The position numbers and the translations under genes were made by a program. This document shows, piece after piece, positions 63,873-64,000 of a stretch of DNA of 64,000 bases (position 1 is its first letter; every line of letters begins with the position of its first letter). The notes beneath the pieces are model-generated. The model was not told where the DNA came from. It searched no databases and was given only the letters and a program-made list of their open reading frames with translations. The stretch is taken from contig NZ_VKAC01000002.1 in NCBI RefSeq assembly GCF_008041935.1, positions 310,001 through 374,000 of the forward strand, given 5' to 3'. This DNA comes from Quadrisphaera setariae (GTDB lineage Bacteria; Actinomycetota; Actinomycetes; Actinomycetales; Quadrisphaeraceae).

Positions 63873-64000
63873 TTCACCGCTTCACCAAACGTCTCGAGGC
63901 GTCCCACAGCACCGACCGCGGCGTTCCGTCTCGTCTCGGAGCGGAACGGTCACAGGACGCCGCGAAGCTCCTTGCGGGTGCTGATGGCGCGCCGTCACCC
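63873..64000. other. Flank right of the IS element
   Basis: 128 bp to the window end. I see no gene start or domain I can support; it may be the end or the promoter of a gene beyond the edge. Confidence 0.4.

Overview
The window is 64 kb of very high G+C chromosomal DNA from a member of the Actinomycetota. A Kineosporiales-like relative (Kineococcus/Quadrisphaera type) is my best guess, but the sequence alone does not prove it. Pointers to the phylum are the SufR-led suf operon, a fabG/inhA pair, an acVLRF1-type ribosome-rescue factor, a mycothiol-dependent isomerase-family enzyme, a SAM-IV riboswitch, actinobacterial glgC/glgA, DUF3099, and many GTG starts placed 6-7 nt after a TANNNT hexamer (leaderless promoters). 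Nearly all of it is core chromosome. The only clear mobile element is an IS256-family copy near the right end. I found no tRNA, rRNA or CRISPR array.

Layout. 1-5 kb: start of transketolase, haem O/haem A synthesis (ctaB, ctaA), and a two-gene ABC exporter. 4.9-10.1 kb: Fe-S assembly operon sufR-sufB-sufD-Rieske-sufC-sufT, with no sufS or sufU inside. 10.2-18.4 kb: acVLRF1 factor, small lipoprotein, bioY, ABC-F ATPase, small HTH protein, ABC exporter, SURF1, a small Cys-containing protein and DUF3099. 18.5-23 kb: fabG-inhA, a SixA-type phosphatase, glutathionyl-hydroquinone-reductase-like protein with an RsbW-like kinase, and an unknown conserved protein. 23.1-29.6 kb: an opine/nickel-peptide type ABC importer (two ATPases, lipoprotein, fused permease) convergent with an MFS exporter; both transcription units carry a similar Zur-like box at their start. 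29.6-33 kb: FAD reductase, sulfite-oxidase-like protein and a serB-acetyltransferase fusion. 33-37.2 kb: an F420-type LLM enzyme and metNIQ behind a SAM-IV riboswitch.

37.3-48.3 kb: mycothiol-type enzyme, pentapeptide-repeat protein, FAD oxidoreductase, glgC, glgA, an unknown protein, a lone ABC ATPase, NfeD/SPFH pair, small membrane protein and an iron-sulfur photolyase. 48.3-57.9 kb: XRE regulator facing a methionine aminopeptidase, two GAF/PP2C (SpoIIE-type) phosphatases, TauE exporter, acetyltransferase, Na+/H+ antiporter and a LuxR regulator. 58.1-61.7 kb: two zinc alcohol/formaldehyde dehydrogenases around a small SRPBCC-like protein, and a DUF1345 protein. 61.9-64 kb: a lipoprotein and the IS256 element, whose transposase is split by an in-frame TGA.

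The most unusual items are the metallophore-like importer/exporter pair with shared boxes and a 304-nt convergent coding overlap; the SerB-acetyltransferase fusion; the SAM-IV leader with a possible 20-codon ORF; mutually exclusive hairpins after metQ; a three-copy 42-bp hairpin array; and the dense use of leaderless promoters.
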